DNA from: Frondihabitans sp. | GTDB taxonomy: Bacteria > Actinomycetota > Actinomycetes > Actinomycetales > Microbacteriaceae | DNA length: 8,542 nt | NCBI GenBank assembly: GCA_025464735.1 | Contig: JAODMX010000187.1 | Span: 1-8,542, forward strand | Direction of reading: 5' to 3' | Part shown: positions 7,307 through 8,542 of the stretch, piece by piece | Numbering within the stretch: position 1 is the first letter of the stretch | Layout: every line of letters starts with the position of its first letter | Notes under the pieces: generated by a model | What the model was told of the DNA's origin: nothing | Databases searched by the model: none | Seen by the model: the letters and a program-made list of their open reading frames with translations, nothing else | Program-made: the position numbers and the translations under genes

Positions 7307-8542
7307 TCAGAAGAGCCCGGTCGACGGGGGCTCGGCGCCGGTGAGGCGATGTTCGCCCACGACCGCGGCCTTCCAGTCGACCGGGTTGTGGTTGGCGACG
7401 GTGCGGGCGTTGCGCCAGTGCCGGTCGAGTCCGTGGACGCGCAGCGTCGCGCTGCCGGAACCCACCTCGAACAGGTGCTGGGCCGCGTCGAGGGTGGCGC
7501 GCACCGCGGCGACCTGGGCTTCGGCGACCGTGATGGTCGCCGCAACCCGCGCCTCGCGGCCACGATCCACCGCTGCGTCGAGTGCGGTCGCCGCCTCCAG
7601 GACGACGGCGCGCGCCGTCAGGGCACGGGACGAGATCTCCCCGACGGTGCGACGCACGTACGGGTCGTCGACCGCGGCGGTCGCCGTCGAGTGCTTGATC
7701 GGTCGAGCGATCTCGCGAGCGAACCGGACGGCGTCGTCGAGCACCGCCTGGGCGATGCCCGCGACCGTGGCGGCCAGGTGGAGCTGAGCCAGCGGGTTGA
7801 ACGCCGGCTCGGCGTCGAGCGCGGTTCGGGTCACCTCGTCGTCGGAAACGGCCACTCGAGTGAGCCGCGTCGTTCCGCTCGCCGTGAGGCGTTGGCCGAC
7901 GCCGTCGTAGTCGTCAATCATCTCGACGCCCTCGCGCGCGGTCGGCACCGAGACCGACACGATCTCGCCCTCCTCGGTCGTGGCAGACCCGCTGAACCAG
8001 TCGGCGTAGATGCCACCTGTGCTGTAGAACTTCTGGCCGTCGAGCCAGAAGCCGCCGCCTTCCCGTCGCGTCAGCGTCGTGGTCACCGCGCCGCTGGGCA
8101 CGCCAACCTCATTCCGGGTTCCGGAGAAGAGGTCGCCACGGAGGACGCGTTCGCGAAGTCGCTCGAGCTCGACCGTCGAAACCGGACGGGCGAGCGCGTC
8201 GGCGGTGAGCCAGGTTGGCCGGAGAGCCTGGGCTACGTTCGAGTCGGCGCGGGCCACCTCGATGATGAACTCCACGAGGTCGCGGTAGCTGCCGCCGGCG
8301 CCGCCGTTCTCCGGGTGCACGCGGATGAGCGCGACTCCGGCCTGCGCGAGCTCGTGGATTTCCCGCGGGAACCCGATCCGCGACGCGTCCCGTTCGCGGG
8401 CGTCCTCGCGCAGGCGATCCAGGATCGGCCGGATCGCCTCGTGGATCGAGGTCAGACTCGGGGCCGGACGTGCAGTCGCGAGTCCCCGAACCGAGAACAG
8501 TGGCCTGGTGACGCCGAAGGGCTCGTCGTCGCCGTTCGTGCG
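7307..8542 (-). CDS. Acyl-CoA-dehydrogenase-fold flavin monooxygenase, SfnB/DszC-like (5' end outside window)
   Basis: The minus-strand frame is open from the window edge to the TGA read at 7309-7307, giving 411 visible residues. No ATG, GTG or TTG precedes the conserved N-terminal helix (IHEAIRPILDRLREDARERD), so the true start lies beyond base 8542, probably by few codons; the GTG at 8320 is internal. Features are HPENGGAGGSYRDLVEF (76-92, visible numbering), ADSNVAQALRPTW (99-111), RGDLFSGTRNEVG (135-147), DGQKFYSTGGIYADWFSGSA (168-187), MIDDYDGVGQRLTASG (208-223) and, near the end, DRHWRNARTVANHNPVDWK. These fit the acyl-CoA dehydrogenase superfamily branch that contains DszC and the sulfur-acquisition protein SfnB, whose members use reduced flavin and O2 on sulfur compounds rather than dehydrogenating CoA esters. 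The conserved HNP near the C-terminus is in the region of the catalytic His of DszC. It is the first visible gene of the minus-strand operon. True fatty-acyl-CoA dehydrogenase activity is less likely. Confidence 0.9.
   Translation of the reverse strand, partial: RTNGDDEPFGVTRPLFSVRGLATARPAPSLTSIHEAIRPILDRLREDARERDASRIGFPREIHELAQAGVALIRVHPENGGAGGSYRDLVEFIIEVARADSNVAQALRPTWLTADALARPVSTVELERLRERVLRGDLFSGTRNEVGVPSGAVTTTLTRREGGGFWLDGQKFYSTGGIYADWFSGSATTEEGEIVSVSVPTAREGVEMIDDYDGVGQRLTASGTTRLTRVAVSDDEVTRTALDAEPAFNPLAQLHLAATVAGIAQAVLDDAVRFAREIARPIKHSTATAAVDDPYVRRTVGEISSRALTARAVVLEAATALDAAVDRGREARVAATITVAEAQVAAVRATLDAAQHLFEVGSGSATLRVHGLDRHWRNARTVANHNPVDWKAAVVGEHRLTGAEPPSTGLF

Noticed and set aside
8318..8320. 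GTG at 8320 as the start of the acyl-CoA-dehydrogenase-like gene
   Set aside because: The frame continues to the window edge with the expected N-terminal helix of the family, so this GTG encodes an internal Val in the conserved R-V-H-P-E-N-G-G stretch.

Overview
The window is very GC-rich DNA with a strong G/C bias at third codon positions, GTG as well as ATG starts, and tightly packed overlapping genes. This fits a high-GC actinomycete. The style of the flavin monooxygenases and aldo/keto reductases would suit Microbacteriaceae or a related family, but no marker gene is present, so the genus is inference only. The whole window is coding except for two short gaps: 39 bases between the convergent gene sets and 45 bases inside the minus-strand operon. 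No RNA gene, insertion sequence, CRISPR array, attachment site or origin was seen.

Left part, plus strand (2-2741). Three genes are joined by overlapping stop/start codons: the C-terminal part of an FAD-dependent ferredoxin reductase (cut by the window edge), a complete cytochrome P450, and a complete cytoplasmic beta-propeller protein of the NHL/SMP-30-like type. The reductase can supply electrons to the P450. The [2Fe-2S] or [3Fe-4S] ferredoxin that normally links them is not visible and may lie upstream. The propeller protein carries three regularly spaced His-Gly motifs that could form a central metal site like that of peptidylglycine alpha-amidating lyase. This suggests that it acts on the product of the P450.

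Right part, minus strand (8542 down to 2781). Five genes run in one direction: an acyl-CoA-dehydrogenase-fold monooxygenase of the SfnB/DszC kind (5' end outside the window), two aldo/keto reductases of different subfamilies, a NtaA/SnaA/DszA-type FMNH2-dependent monooxygenase, and a second luciferase-like (LLM) flavin oxidoreductase. The last four are coupled by 4-, 4- and 8-base overlaps, each start preceded by a clear Shine-Dalgarno sequence. The set resembles a sulfur-acquisition or xenobiotic C-S/C-N bond cleavage operon. The monooxygenases would open the substrate and release aldehydes or ketones, and the aldo/keto reductases would reduce these. The flavin reductase that such monooxygenases need, and any transporter, are not in the window.

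The two oxidative gene sets converge at about 2742-2780. Whether they serve one pathway or only adjoin cannot be decided from the sequence. The most unusual element is the coupled reductase-P450-propeller triad. The minus-strand operon is of a recognisable type, though its substrate is unknown.
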